Assembly: GCF_029267015.1 (NCBI RefSeq)
Contig: NZ_JARIEA010000042.1
Span: forward strand, 1-64,000
DNA length: 64,000 nt
From: Sporosarcina ureae
GTDB lineage: Bacteria > Bacillota > Bacilli > Bacillales_A > Planococcaceae
Direction: 5' to 3'
How positions within the stretch are numbered: the stretch's first letter is position 1; each line of letters opens with the position of its first letter. The position numbers were made by a program, and so were the translations under genes. Below the pieces are notes generated by a model. That model saw only the letters and a program-made list of their open reading frames with translations. It searched no databases and was not told the origin of the DNA. Shown here in pieces: positions 1-8,370 of the stretch.

Positions 1-76
1 AGGATAGGAACTAGTACTACTCAGTCACTGGTTTTATCTCCTATAAACCACAACATGATTTGATAAGTACTCAGTA

Positions 77-175
77 GCGCAGGCACAACTGCGGGGTCGG
101 CCGTGGCCATGAGACAGCTAGCAGCTCCACCGCTAGTTGGCTCATGGCTGGAGGCAATCCCCCACGTGCCTGCGC
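77..175. repeat. GC-rich intergenic long hairpin
   Basis: The outer arms GCGCAGGCAC (77-86) and GTGCCTGCGC (166-175) are perfect inverted repeats. Inner arms CCATGAG (107-113) and CTCATGG (141-147), and GCTAG-type arms around 118-136, continue the fold, so almost 100 nt can form one stem-loop. GC content is far above the surroundings and there is no ribosome binding site for any reading frame through it. The layout resembles the hairpins at 21.2 and 21.6 kb, but I see no long sequence identity with them. Best described as a REP/MITE-like intergenic hairpin. The rest of 1-300 shows no gene. Confidence 0.5.
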
Positions 176-302
176 GAGTCCAAAAAGCAGACCCTCACTA
201 ACTCCAGTCCCCAACAACCAGTCGAGCAACGACCCCACACAGTACCTCCATACTACACATCCCACCTATTTATCTACCACGACAATAAAATTTTATAAAA
301 TA

Positions 303-333
303 TTGACAAGCTAAAGCGCTTTCATGGTAGAAT
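303..333 (+). promoter_or_regulatory. sigma-A promoter with overlapping cre-like site (TRAP operon)
   Basis: TTGACA (303-308) and TAGAAT (328-333) are separated by 19 bp, just upstream of the TAXI receptor gene. Between them, at 311-324, lies CTAAAGCGCTTTCA, whose centre AAAGCGCTTT is a perfect 10-bp palindrome. It matches 12 of 14 positions of the CcpA cre consensus as I remember it (TGAAARCGYTTTCA). A cre between -35 and -10 usually means catabolite repression of the operon by CcpA. The promoter spacing is slightly long, so the -10 choice is tentative. Confidence 0.5.
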
Positions 334-375
334 GGTAATGTCTATGACTACAAATAGTAAAGGGGAGATGGTCAC

Positions 376-1377
376 ATGAAGAAAAACTCACTTCGCCTAC
401 TGGCGCTAGTTTCCATGCTTGCACTTCTTGTACTCGCAGCTTGCGGTAACGACGAAAAAGCTGACGGCGACAAAGATGCAGACGGAAACAAAGACGAAGG
501 TAAAACGGAACAAGACTACAAGTTCTTGAGCTTACTTACTGGGGGAACACAAGGAACTTATTATCCACTAGGTGGATCTTTTGCTGAATTCATCAGCCAA
601 GAGACAGGAATCAAAACTACTGCTGAGGTATCTCAAGCATCTGCTGCAAACATGACAGCGCTTAAAGATGGAGATGCACACATTGCATTCGTACAAACAG
701 ACATCGCGTACTACGCATCTAAAGGTGAAATGATGTTTGACGGAGAAGTAATCGACGAAGTATCTGCTGTTGGTTCACTTTACCCGGAAACAGTTCAATT
801 GGTTACTTTGAAGAAAAGCAACATCAAGACGTTTGAAGACTTAAAAGGTAAAAGTATTTCAATTGGAGCGCCAGGATCAGGTACAGCAGCTAACGCTGAG
901 CAACTACTTGAAATTCACGGTTTAGCTCTAAGCGATATCAAAGCACAAAACTTAGACTTCGGTGAGTCTCAAGAGAGTCTACAAGCTGGACAAATCGATG
1001 CTGCATTCATTACAGCTGGAACTCCAACAGGTGCTGTTGAAGGTCTAAACGCGACTTCTGAAGTTTTCATTGTTCCAGTTGAAGACGCAAAAGCTGACGA
1101 ATTAATCGAGAAATATCCATACTATGCAAAAGAAATGATCCCTGCTGGAACATATGGTTCTGAAGTAGAAACACCTGCAGTATCAGTAGGTGCAATGCTT
1201 GTTATGCAGAACGATATTTCTGAAGAGCTTGGTTATCAGATCACGAAGGCAATTTATGAAAACGCTTCAAAAATTCAACATGCTAAAGGTGCTTTGATTA
1301 AAGCAGAAAACGGTTTGAATGGTATTGGTATTCCTGTACACCCAGGTGCACAGAAGTACTTTGACGAAGTGAACTAA
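376..1377 (+). CDS. TAXI-family TRAP transporter substrate-binding lipoprotein
   Basis: Extracytoplasmic solute receptor of a TRAP transporter, captures the substrate outside the cell and delivers it to the permease encoded downstream. The first 24 residues are a lipoprotein signal peptide with lipobox LAAC, followed by a charged Lys/Asp/Glu linker to about residue 48. The mature part opens with the TAXI signature region (LSLLTGGTQGTYYPLGG) and has the family's usual length, about 330 residues. RBS AGGGGAG lies 9 nt before ATG. The gene is first in an operon with the DUF1850 and DctQM genes, separated from them by a hairpin (1408-1445) that could keep receptor transcripts more abundant. TAXI systems generally carry glutamate or dicarboxylates, but the substrate cannot be read from the sequence. 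Confidence 0.9.
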   Translation: MKKNSLRLLALVSMLALLVLAACGNDEKADGDKDADGNKDEGKTEQDYKFLSLLTGGTQGTYYPLGGSFAEFISQETGIKTTAEVSQASAANMTALKDGDAHIAFVQTDIAYYASKGEMMFDGEVIDEVSAVGSLYPETVQLVTLKKSNIKTFEDLKGKSISIGAPGSGTAANAEQLLEIHGLALSDIKAQNLDFGESQESLQAGQIDAAFITAGTPTGAVEGLNATSEVFIVPVEDAKADELIEKYPYYAKEMIPAGTYGSEVETPAVSVGAMLVMQNDISEELGYQITKAIYENASKIQHAKGALIKAENGLNGIGIPVHPGAQKYFDEVN

Positions 1378-1407
1378 TAAACTGAGTCAGTTATCTGATA
1401 GAAGTAT

Positions 1408-1450
1408 GGGGACGGTGAAGCGAGAGCTTTGTCCGTCCCATTCTTAATTT
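1408..1450 (+). terminator. intra-operon hairpin / partial terminator
   Basis: GGGACGG (1409-1415) pairs with CCGTCCC (1433-1439), with an inner AAGC/GCTT stem around a GAGA loop, followed by a T-rich stretch. It sits between the receptor gene and the DUF1850-permease pair. Such a site would let the receptor be made in excess over the permease. The T-run is interrupted, so partial read-through is likely. Confidence 0.55.
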
Positions 1451-1521
1451 TTAAAAGTAATTCGCAAAATTCATACACTATTATGCCTATTGCATGTAAT
1501 GTAACAGAGAGGATTAAGTGG

Positions 1522-2046
1522 ATGAAAACACGAAAGATTGTTCTTCTGCTGACGTTTCTAATAGGAATTGTAATGCTGGTCGTATTGTTTTATCCATACA
1601 GACAAATGATCGTACTTGAAGAGGTTCGGAGCGAACAGCCAAAAGCGTATTATCTTCCATTACATAAGGATCGAAATTTTCAAGTGAACTATATTCACTC
1701 GATTCACTTGTCTAATGTGAAGGAGCAATATCGCATTACCGAAGACGGAAAGCTCCGTTTCGAATTTATGCAGTATGAAGACGTAGCCATCGGATTGCCA
1801 GGTTACGCAGAAGAAGGCGAAACACTGCATGTGGAAGATGGTGTTTATACGCTTACATTCGAAAAACGCGTGATAGATTCGTTTGTTCTCTATGTGGGTA
1901 GGGTGAATGCAGATCTGTCTTTGCGATATGAGCAACAAGAGTATCATCTAAAAGAATTCCTTGAAAAGGGTCATTCATATGAATTTCATGTAATGAAGGT
2001 GCCAAATTATAAGTTGTTGAAAGGAGTTAGATTAAATGGATCGTAA
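1522..2046 (+). CDS. DUF1850 domain protein of TRAP-TAXI operon
   Basis: 174-residue protein with one N-terminal membrane segment (roughly residues 7-26) and an extracytoplasmic domain. DUF1850 proteins are typically encoded between TAXI receptors and fused TRAP permeases, as here. Their role in the transporter is not established. Start ATG 1522 is chosen because AGAGAGGA lies 8 nt upstream. A longer frame from 1429 lacks a ribosome site and would run through the hairpin. The 3' end overlaps the permease start by 11 bp, so the two are probably translationally coupled. Recognisable features are the HSIHLS stretch (near residues 57-62) and a conserved-looking YAEEGE segment. Confidence 0.8.
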   Translation: MKTRKIVLLLTFLIGIVMLVVLFYPYRQMIVLEEVRSEQPKAYYLPLHKDRNFQVNYIHSIHLSNVKEQYRITEDGKLRFEFMQYEDVAIGLPGYAEEGETLHVEDGVYTLTFEKRVIDSFVLYVGRVNADLSLRYEQQEYHLKEFLEKGHSYEFHVMKVPNYKLLKGVRLNGS

Positions 2047-4072
2047 TAAAGATCAGGAAAAAGACATACCCGTCCTTTCAGATGAAGAAATGGGGACGCT
2101 TTCCGAACAAGAGCAACTCGAAATTCTTCAAAAGTATGACCCGGAATCCAATACACGCGATTTAAAAGGGCTGCTAGGAAAAATTGTGTTTTTTGGATTG
2201 CTAGCATTTTCAATTTTTCAGTTGTATACAGCAATTGGTAAGCCATTTACGGCTCAAATCCAGCGTTCGATTCACTTAGGTTTTGCTTTATCACTTATAT
2301 TCCTCATGTTCCCTGCTAGAAAGAAGATTGGTGAACGCCGCAATAAAGTGCCGTTTTACGATATTATTCTTTCCATATTGGCAATAGCCGTTGGTTTATA
2401 CTGGCCGCTATTCATCGATGAATTAGTATTTCGTGTGGGGCGTGTATCCGATATCGATTTAATTATTGGTGTTTTAGCAGTTCTACTCACACTAGAAGCA
2501 GCGAGACGTGCGGTGGGAATGCCGATTACGATCATCTCGATCGTGTTTCTCGCGTATGCGTTCTTTGGACCTTATTTCCCAGGCTTCCTCGCACATAGAG
2601 GACAAAGCGTGGAAAACCTTGTTCAATTAATGTTCTTTACAACGGACGGGATCCTCGGTACACCGATTAGCGTATCCGCCACCTTCATATTCGTCTTCCT
2701 ATTGTTTGGGGCGTTCCTTGTGAAAACTGGCGTAGGTAACTACTTCAATGACTTAGCGGTAGTATTAGCGGGTCGTTTAACGGGTGGACCGGCAAAAGTT
2801 GCGATTTTCTCAAGTGCTTTGCAAGGTACGATCTCAGGTAGTTCCGTAGCAAACGTTGTTGGATCGGGTTCATACACGATTCCGATGATGAAGAAGCTTG
2901 GCTATCGTAAAGAATTTGCGGGTGGAGTAGAGGCTGCGGCTTCTACGGGTGGACAGATTATGCCACCGATCATGGGAGCTGCAGCGTTCCTAATGGTTGA
3001 ATTCATCGGCGGTGTAACGTATTGGGAAATTGCCAAAGCGGCAGCTATTCCTGCATTGTTATATTTCACTGGAATTTGGATCATGACGCATTTCGAAGCA
3101 AAGCGCGTAGGTTTGCAAGGAATGGATGCATCACAGATTCCAAATCGGAAAGAAACATTAAAAAAGATTTATTTATTGCTGCCGATCCTTGGAATTATCG
3201 TCTTCTTATTGGCGGGTATTCCTACGATGAAAGCAGCATTACTCGGTATTGTTCTTACAATTATCGTCAGCTCCATTAGTAAAGAAACGAGAATTGGATT
3301 CAGAGATATGATTGATGCATTAGTAGATGGTGCACGTACAGCATTGGCTGTTGCGGCAGCGACTGCTTGTGCGGGTATAATTGTAGGCGTCGTTGTAAAG
3401 ACGGGTCTTGGGCTAAGCTTGGCAACTGGCTTGATCTCAGCAGCCGGTGGTAACGTCTTGCTTACGTTAATCTTCACAATGTTTGCAGCAATTATTTTGG
3501 GGATGGGCTCTCCAACGACTGCAAACTATGTTATTACATCTACAATTGCAGCGCCAGCCATCATTACACTATTGATGCTTGATGAGCCTGTAGGGGCAGC
3601 TGTGCCGATTGTAGTGGCAGTATCGGCACACTTATTCGTATTTTACTTTGGTATTATTGCAGACATCACGCCGCCTGTTGCGTTGGCAGCCTTTGCAGCT
3701 TCAGGGATTTCTGGTGGAGATCCGATTAAGACCGGTATTACTTCTGCAAAATTGGCGATAGCCGCCTTCATCATTCCGTATATGTTCGTCTTTAACCCCG
3801 CGATGCTGATGCTCGATTCGAGTATAACGGAGATTGTATGGGTGACCTTGACAGCCATTGTAGGTATGGTCGCAATCGGGGCTGGAATCATTGGCTTCTG
3901 GTACAGTAAATTGAATTGGATTATGCGAATTATCACGATTGGTACAGGCATGTTGTTGATCTATCCTGAAACTATGACAGATATCATTGGCTTGGTGTTA
4001 TTCATTATCTTGCTGGCATTCCAGTGGATGGGGAATAAGAAAAATACTCCGCCTAAATTAGCATCAAATTAA
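2036..4072 (+). CDS. TRAP transporter permease, DctQM fusion (TAXI type)
   Basis: 678-residue integral membrane protein. The N-terminal ~60 residues are acidic and cytoplasmic, followed by four helices corresponding to the small DctQ subunit, then the large DctM part with about a dozen helices. The TRAP permease core is visible in segments such as GTISGSSVANVVGSGSYTIP and ASTGGQIMPPIMGAAAF, and a second symmetrical half includes GMGSPTTANYV and ITPPVALAAFAA. The family catalyses Na+-driven uptake of organic acids with its receptor. The fused DctQM form is the norm for TAXI systems, and its length fits. RBS AAAGGAG lies within the end of the DUF1850 gene. No pumps or regulators accompany it. 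The substrate is unknown; dicarboxylate or glutamate uptake would fit the cre-like promoter. Confidence 0.92.
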   Translation: MDRNKDQEKDIPVLSDEEMGTLSEQEQLEILQKYDPESNTRDLKGLLGKIVFFGLLAFSIFQLYTAIGKPFTAQIQRSIHLGFALSLIFLMFPARKKIGERRNKVPFYDIILSILAIAVGLYWPLFIDELVFRVGRVSDIDLIIGVLAVLLTLEAARRAVGMPITIISIVFLAYAFFGPYFPGFLAHRGQSVENLVQLMFFTTDGILGTPISVSATFIFVFLLFGAFLVKTGVGNYFNDLAVVLAGRLTGGPAKVAIFSSALQGTISGSSVANVVGSGSYTIPMMKKLGYRKEFAGGVEAAASTGGQIMPPIMGAAAFLMVEFIGGVTYWEIAKAAAIPALLYFTGIWIMTHFEAKRVGLQGMDASQIPNRKETLKKIYLLLPILGIIVFLLAGIPTMKAALLGIVLTIIVSSISKETRIGFRDMIDALVDGARTALAVAAATACAGIIVGVVVKTGLGLSLATGLISAAGGNVLLTLIFTMFAAIILGMGSPTTANYVITSTIAAPAIITLLMLDEPVGAAVPIVVAVSAHLFVFYFGIIADITPPVALAAFAASGISGGDPIKTGITSAKLAIAAFIIPYMFVFNPAMLMLDSSITEIVWVTLTAIVGMVAIGAGIIGFWYSKLNWIMRIITIGTGMLLIYPETMTDIIGLVLFIILLAFQWMGNKKNTPPKLASN

Positions 4073-4080
4073 ATCACTAA

Positions 4081-4122
4081 AAGACTTGTTAGCCCGAAAA
4101 GGAGCTGGCAAGTCTTTATTTT
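4081..4122 (+). terminator. terminator of the TRAP operon
   Basis: AAGACTTG (4081-4088) pairs with CAAGTCTT (4109-4116), followed by TTATTTTATT. It lies 8 bp after the permease stop codon. Confidence 0.8.
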
Positions 4123-4457
4123 ATTGAAGAAATAGTAAAGTTATTAAATTTTCTCTAACAGAAACTAAAGATTCTATTAGTCGAATCGGGAGAATTATAC
4201 TATGTCGAACAATATGATTAATAGAAGACAAGTTTAGTATTTGTAAGGGTTTGCAAAGTATACGGATTTTTTCAAACACATGATGATCGTAAAGTCAAGA
4301 AGTCAAAGGTCTATAAAACAGTCGAGCGAATTTGGACTAATTACGCAGTTTTGCCAACGTCGATTATGTATATACTACATATAAGCGAATCAGTCATTGC
4401 AAACAAAATATAAAGATCGGTACAGAAACCAATCAAATCAAAAGGGAGCGAAATAAT
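4123..4457. other. AT-rich intergenic stretch, nothing clear
   Basis: No frame with a ribosome site, no RNA gene and no strong inverted repeat is visible. TATACT at 4371-4376 could be a -10 element for the small gene that follows, but no good -35 is found at the right distance. Nothing else to report. Confidence 0.4.
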
Positions 4458-4607
4458 ATGAATACACAAGAGACATGGTGGGAAAACGTATTTGAAGGGC
4501 ACTTGGCACATGGCTTTAACAAAGAACGTATGAGTGAGCTAGAACAAGAAGGATTTTTATACTTCGAGAATGAATCAATAGAAGAACCAATTAACCCTAT
4601 GCAATAA
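4458..4607 (+). CDS. small acidic hypothetical protein, 49 residues
   Basis: I do not recognise this protein. ATG 4458 follows AAAGGGAG by 9 nt. The product has 49 residues, is rich in Glu and aromatic residues (TWWENVF near the N-terminus, FLYFENE near the C-terminus) and is predicted to be soluble, with a helical middle section and an Asn-Pro-Met-Gln end. It stands alone: a terminator precedes the gene region and a strong long-stem terminator follows at 4651. Codon use is similar to neighbours. It could be a small regulatory or sporulation-associated protein, but nothing in the sequence says which. Confidence 0.6.
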   Translation: MNTQETWWENVFEGHLAHGFNKERMSELEQEGFLYFENESIEEPINPMQ

Positions 4608-4650
4608 GAGAAAGGAGAATTTTCTCTGAATAAGGTAACTAACTTCCATT

Positions 4651-4700
4651 AAAATCGGTAATTTTTCTGTCATCGTAGAAAAATTGCCGATTTTTAATTT
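4651..4700 (+). terminator. strong terminator after small ORF
   Basis: A stem of about 17 bp: AAAATCGGTAATTTTTC (4651-4667) against GAAAAATTGCCGATTTT (4678-4694), followed by T residues. There is one G-T pair. It may work on both strands. Confidence 0.85.
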
Positions 4701-4793
4701 CGTTGTTTACAATGAGGATGGATGATGCTATTATAGTATTTGTGCTTGAGAGCCTAACTGGCTTGCTTCTTGCATACACATCCTAGTATTATC

Positions 4794-4866
4794 GATTCCG
4801 TAGCTCAGCTGGGAGAGCGCCACCTTGACAGGGTGGAGGTCGCTGGTTCGAGCCCAGTCGGGGTCA
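4794..4866 (+). tRNA. tRNA-Val (GAC)
   Basis: A full cloverleaf: acceptor GATTCCG/CGGGGTC, D-arm GCTCAGCTGGGAGAGC, anticodon stem CCACC/GGTGG with loop TTGACAG (anticodon GAC), T-arm GCTGG-TTCGAGC-CCAGT, and discriminator A at 4866. CCA is not encoded. It is a single tRNA gene, not part of a cluster, and is followed by its own terminator at 4917. No phage integrase or attachment-site duplication is seen next to it. Confidence 0.95.
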
Positions 4867-4916
4867 TAGGTGCCAAACCTAAGTTATTTACCGTCGGAAC
4901 ACGGTTTATAACAATA

Positions 4917-4957
4917 AACAGTCCTATTAGACCGAATGTCTAGGGGCTGTTTTTTTT
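4917..4957 (+). terminator. terminator of the tRNA-Val unit
   Basis: AACAGTCCTATTAGAC (4917-4932) pairs with GTCTAGGGGCTGTT (4938-4951) with small internal mismatches, followed by eight T residues. Confidence 0.85.
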
Positions 4958-5078
4958 ATGTCTTGATTTTAGATAGTCTTTCCTATTTTCGGTAAAATAT
5001 AATTACAATACACACATCGATCGCACGGTGTATACTTAAAGTACAAATAAGCATGTAGGTAAGCAGGAGGGATACGTT

Positions 5079-5975
5079 TTGATGAAAAGAAAACAAGAAA
5101 CATCCAATGTAAAAGAATATATAGTGGAAGAACAAATAGAATTATTGCCGTATTTATTGAAGATCATGTCAAAAAGTAGTCGGAATTCAGTTAAATCGGT
5201 TCTTACACGTGGACAAGTTATGGTGGATGGTCACATGACAACAAAGCATAATCAGTTATTAGAACCTGGACAAACGGTTGAAATACAGAGTAACAAAGCG
5301 GCTATTAATGTGTCTCAATTAGTAGGTGTAGCTATTCTGCATGAAGATGAAGATCTCATCGTAATCAATAAAGACGCAGGCGTTCTTTCTGTTGCATCGG
5401 AAAAAGAAAAAGATCAGACAGCGTACCGTGAAATTACGAAATATGTTAAAAGAAGTCATCCCGAGAATCGGATTTTTGTTGTGCATCGACTGGATCGAGA
5501 TACATCCGGCGTCATGATGTTTGCTAAAAATGAAGAAACGCAGCAAGCTCTACAAAGCACATGGAATGAATCCGTAAAGGAACGGTTGTATACGGCACTT
5601 GTAGAAGGAAAAGTACGTACACAATCGGGTACTATCAATTCTTGGTTAACTGAAAATAGTGCATTTCGAGTCTATTCAAGCCCGACTGACAATGGCGGAC
5701 AACATGCGATTACACACTATAGAAGAATTCAAGCAAACAAAAACTATTCATTGCTAGAGGTTCTACTGGAAACGGGTCGCAAAAATCAAATTCGAGTACA
5801 TATGGAAGAATTGGGTCATCCTGTCATAGGAGACAGAAAGTACGGTGCTACGGGCAATCCTATACGCAGGGTAGGGCTTCATGCAACAGCATTGGCTTTC
5901 CTGCATCCACGTACAGGCGAATTGGTTCGATTTGAAGCAGAAGTACCACAGATCTTTGTTACGCGTTCTAAATAA
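5079..5975 (+). CDS. RluA-family 23S rRNA/tRNA pseudouridine synthase
   Basis: Isomerises specific uridines in structured RNA to pseudouridine, in the cytoplasm. An S4-like RNA-binding region occupies about residues 20-70 (SVLTRGQVMVDG). The catalytic domain follows, with motif II HRLDRDTSG at residues 136-144; the catalytic Asp is 139. Later family blocks are visible as ETGRKNQIRVHM and HPVIGDRKYG. Length (298) fits the RluA/YlyB/YhcT class. The TTG at 5079 is 7 nt from AGGAGGG; ATG 5082 is the alternative and changes the product by one residue. It is monocistronic, with a terminator directly downstream. The exact target uridine cannot be deduced. Confidence 0.9.
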   Translation: MMKRKQETSNVKEYIVEEQIELLPYLLKIMSKSSRNSVKSVLTRGQVMVDGHMTTKHNQLLEPGQTVEIQSNKAAINVSQLVGVAILHEDEDLIVINKDAGVLSVASEKEKDQTAYREITKYVKRSHPENRIFVVHRLDRDTSGVMMFAKNEETQQALQSTWNESVKERLYTALVEGKVRTQSGTINSWLTENSAFRVYSSPTDNGGQHAITHYRRIQANKNYSLLEVLLETGRKNQIRVHMEELGHPVIGDRKYGATGNPIRRVGLHATALAFLHPRTGELVRFEAEVPQIFVTRSK

Positions 5976-5990
5976 TAAGTAGTGTGATTT

Positions 5991-6026
5991 GCAGACCCTT
6001 AACATATCTAAGGGTCTGCTTTTTTA
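5991..6026 (+). terminator. terminator of the pseudouridine synthase gene
   Basis: GCAGACCCTTA (5991-6001) pairs with TAAGGGTCTGC (6009-6019), followed by TTTTTTATATT. Confidence 0.9.
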
Positions 6027-6035
6027 TATTTCAAT

Positions 6036-6091
6036 ATTCAAATGCTTGTTTGAATGTATGAATTGACAGAAAGTCATTCATTGCATATACT
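6036..6091 (+). promoter_or_regulatory. promoter with CadC/ArsR-type operator for the metal ATPase
   Basis: ATTCAAA (6036-6042) and TTTGAAT (6049-6055) form a perfect inverted repeat with a 6-bp spacer. The core TCAAA-N6-TTTGA has the same half-sites and spacing as the CadC operator of staphylococcal plasmid pI258, as I recall it. Eight bp downstream is TTGACA (6063-6068), then a 17-bp spacer and TATACT (6086-6091), a near-perfect sigma-A promoter. A second weaker repeat, ATGAAT (6058-6063) and ATTCAT (6076-6081), brackets the -35. No cadC gene adjoins, so the repressor would be encoded elsewhere. Confidence 0.65.
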
Positions 6092-6166
6092 AAAACTAAT
6101 CAATCAAATGAACGGTTGAATGAAGAAAACCTAAAAAATGATGAGTTTTTTGAGAGGACTGGTTAC

Positions 6167-8269
6167 ATGGCTTCTGAGAAAAATGTCTATCGCCTACAGA
6201 ATCTATCGTGCACAAGTTGTGCTGCAAAGTTTGAGAAGAACGTTCGTCAGATTTCTACTGTGGAAGATGTTCAACTGAACTTCGGCGCTTCTAAATTAAC
6301 AGTCGCGGGAGATGCCTCGATCTTACAACTAGAAGAAGCAGGAGCGTTTGACGGTATTAAAGTATTTCCTGAAAAACAGCGGGTCATTAAACAACATATG
6401 CCTTTTTGGAAAAAACGTGAAAATCAAACGACAATTGCTTCCTTAATTCTACTATTGGCAGGGTATGCTGTGTCTACCGCAAATGGTGATAATAACTGGC
6501 TGTCTATCGGATTGTTTTTAGCTGCCATTCTAATTGGCGGATTCAGTTTGATGAAAGAAGGATTAACGAATCTTTTTAAACTTGAATTCGATATGTCCAC
6601 ATTGATGACGATTGCAGTGATTGGCGCCGCGCTGATCGGTGACTGGGCTGAAGGTGCGGTAGTAGTGTTCCTTTTCTCTGTTAGTGAAGCATTGGAAAGT
6701 TACTCCATCGATAAGGCGAGAAATTCCATTACGTCATTAATTGAAATTGCCCCCACTACAGCAATCGTGCTTCGTGGAAGTAATGAATTTGAAGTAGATG
6801 TAGAAGATTTACGTATTGACGATGTCATTTTAATTAAACCAGGACAAAAGATTGCGATGGATGGTGAAGTGATCCAAGGTGATTCTTCCGTTAACCAGGC
6901 TGCTATTACAGGCGAGTCTGTACCTGTCCACAAAGTCCTTGGTGACGAAGTGTTTGCGGGTACATTGAATGAAGAAGGGGCAATGCAAGTACGTGTTACA
7001 AAGCTTGCTGAAGATACGACGATTGCCAAAATCATTCATTTAGTCGAAGAAGCACAAGCGGAAAAGGCACCGACACAACAATTTGTCGATCGTTTTGCGA
7101 GATATTATACACCAGCTATTTTAATTATTTCCTTATTGATCATGATTATACCTCCACTTTTAATGGGTGGAATATGGGGCGAATGGTTTTATAAAGGACT
7201 TGTCGTACTAGTAGTAGGCTGTCCTTGTGCGTTAGTCATTTCGACACCTATTGCAATTGTGACTGCAATCGGAAATGCTGCACGTAACGGTGTTTTAATA
7301 AAAGGTGGCATTCATTTAGAAGAAACTGGCCAGATCAAAGTCGTGGCTTTCGATAAAACAGGCACGTTGACTGAAGGGCGTCCGGAAGTAACGGATGTTT
7401 TGACGGTTTCGTCATTAACAGAAGATGAAGTTTTGCAACAAGCTGCTTCTATCGAGAAATACTCTCAACATCCATTGGCATCCTCTATTATACGTGCAGC
7501 CGAGAAATTACCGGTTGGGTTGCTTGCAGTGGATCAATTCCAGTCTATTACCGGTAAAGGTGCAAAAGCCAAGATTGGAGAGCATGTGGTACACGTAGGA
7601 AGTCCAAATCTATTCAAAGAACTACATGCTATGGATGAGTCGATTGAACAGCAGGTTCTTACGTTGCAAAAACAAGGTAAGACCGTGATGCTTGTTTGGT
7701 CTGAAGCAGGCCTAGAAGGAATCATTGCAGTAGCAGATCGAGTTCGTAAAAATAGTCTAAAGGTTATTCAGAAGCTACATGAAATGGGTAAGCGGACGGT
7801 TATGCTCACTGGTGACAATCAATCAACTGCTTCAGCGATCGGTGCGCAACTCGGCTTAACTGAAGTCAAGGCAGAATTGTTACCTGATCAAAAGGTTGAG
7901 ATGATCAAATCATTGGGTCAATACGGTAAAGTAGCAATGGTGGGGGACGGAGTGAATGATGCCCCAGCGTTGGCTACAGCGAGTGTTGGAATCGCGATGG
8001 GCGGTGCGGGAACGGATACGGCACTGGAAACAGCGGATATTGCATTGATGGCGGACGACTTGGAAAAGCTTCCGTATACAATCAAATTGAGTTCTCGTAC
8101 GAAACAAATTATATTACAGAACATCTCAATCGCGCTTGGATTAAAAGTGATTGCGTTGTTGCTCATTATTCCAGGCTGGCTAACATTATGGATGGCGGTC
8201 ATGGCGGATATGGGTGCGACTGTCATAGTGGTATTAAATTCATTGCGACTCATGAGAAGTAAAATATAA
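6167..8269 (+). CDS. cadA: Cd/Zn/Co-exporting P1B-type ATPase (CadA-like)
   Basis: ATP-driven efflux of divalent soft metals across the cytoplasmic membrane. From ATG 6167 the product has 700 residues. One N-terminal HMA metal-binding domain carries CTSC (Cys15 and Cys18). Membrane helices flank the actuator loop with TGES (near 248-251). CPC in the transport helix (352-354) is the P1B ion-site signature. The phosphorylation motif DKTGTLT is at 396-402, the P1B His-Pro motif appears as SQHPLASS, and the hinge is MVGDGVNDAP. The frame stays open to a TTG at 6116, but GAGAGGA lies about 10 nt before ATG 6167, and 6116 has no ribosome site. The operator upstream argues for metal-dependent induction. 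Zn2+, Cd2+, Co2+ and Pb2+ cannot be told apart here. Confidence 0.9.
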   Translation: MASEKNVYRLQNLSCTSCAAKFEKNVRQISTVEDVQLNFGASKLTVAGDASILQLEEAGAFDGIKVFPEKQRVIKQHMPFWKKRENQTTIASLILLLAGYAVSTANGDNNWLSIGLFLAAILIGGFSLMKEGLTNLFKLEFDMSTLMTIAVIGAALIGDWAEGAVVVFLFSVSEALESYSIDKARNSITSLIEIAPTTAIVLRGSNEFEVDVEDLRIDDVILIKPGQKIAMDGEVIQGDSSVNQAAITGESVPVHKVLGDEVFAGTLNEEGAMQVRVTKLAEDTTIAKIIHLVEEAQAEKAPTQQFVDRFARYYTPAILIISLLIMIIPPLLMGGIWGEWFYKGLVVLVVGCPCALVISTPIAIVTAIGNAARNGVLIKGGIHLEETGQIKVVAFDKTGTLTEGRPEVTDVLTVSSLTEDEVLQQAASIEKYSQHPLASSIIRAAEKLPVGLLAVDQFQSITGKGAKAKIGEHVVHVGSPNLFKELHAMDESIEQQVLTLQKQGKTVMLVWSEAGLEGIIAVADRVRKNSLKVIQKLHEMGKRTVMLTGDNQSTASAIGAQLGLTEVKAELLPDQKVEMIKSLGQYGKVAMVGDGVNDAPALATASVGIAMGGAGTDTALETADIALMADDLEKLPYTIKLSSRTKQIILQNISIALGLKVIALLLIIPGWLTLWMAVMADMGATVIVVLNSLRLMRSKI

Positions 8270-8277
8270 TAAATAAG

Positions 8278-8314
8278 AAAAAACTTCAGACGAATAATTC
8301 GTCTGAAGTTTTTT
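8278..8314 (+). terminator. perfect palindromic terminator after the metal ATPase
   Basis: AAAAAACTTCAGACGAA and TTCGTCTGAAGTTTTTT are exact inverted repeats around a 3-nt loop. The symmetry of A and T tracts allows use in both directions. Confidence 0.92.
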
Positions 8315-8370
8315 CTAGTGCATAAGATGATAGACTGATAAGAACAACAATTATGGGGAGTGTGGATAAT

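Noticed and set aside
71..265. 64-codon frame on the minus strand
   Set aside because: It runs through the GC-rich hairpin, has no ribosome site and its residue content is a by-product of the inverted repeat.
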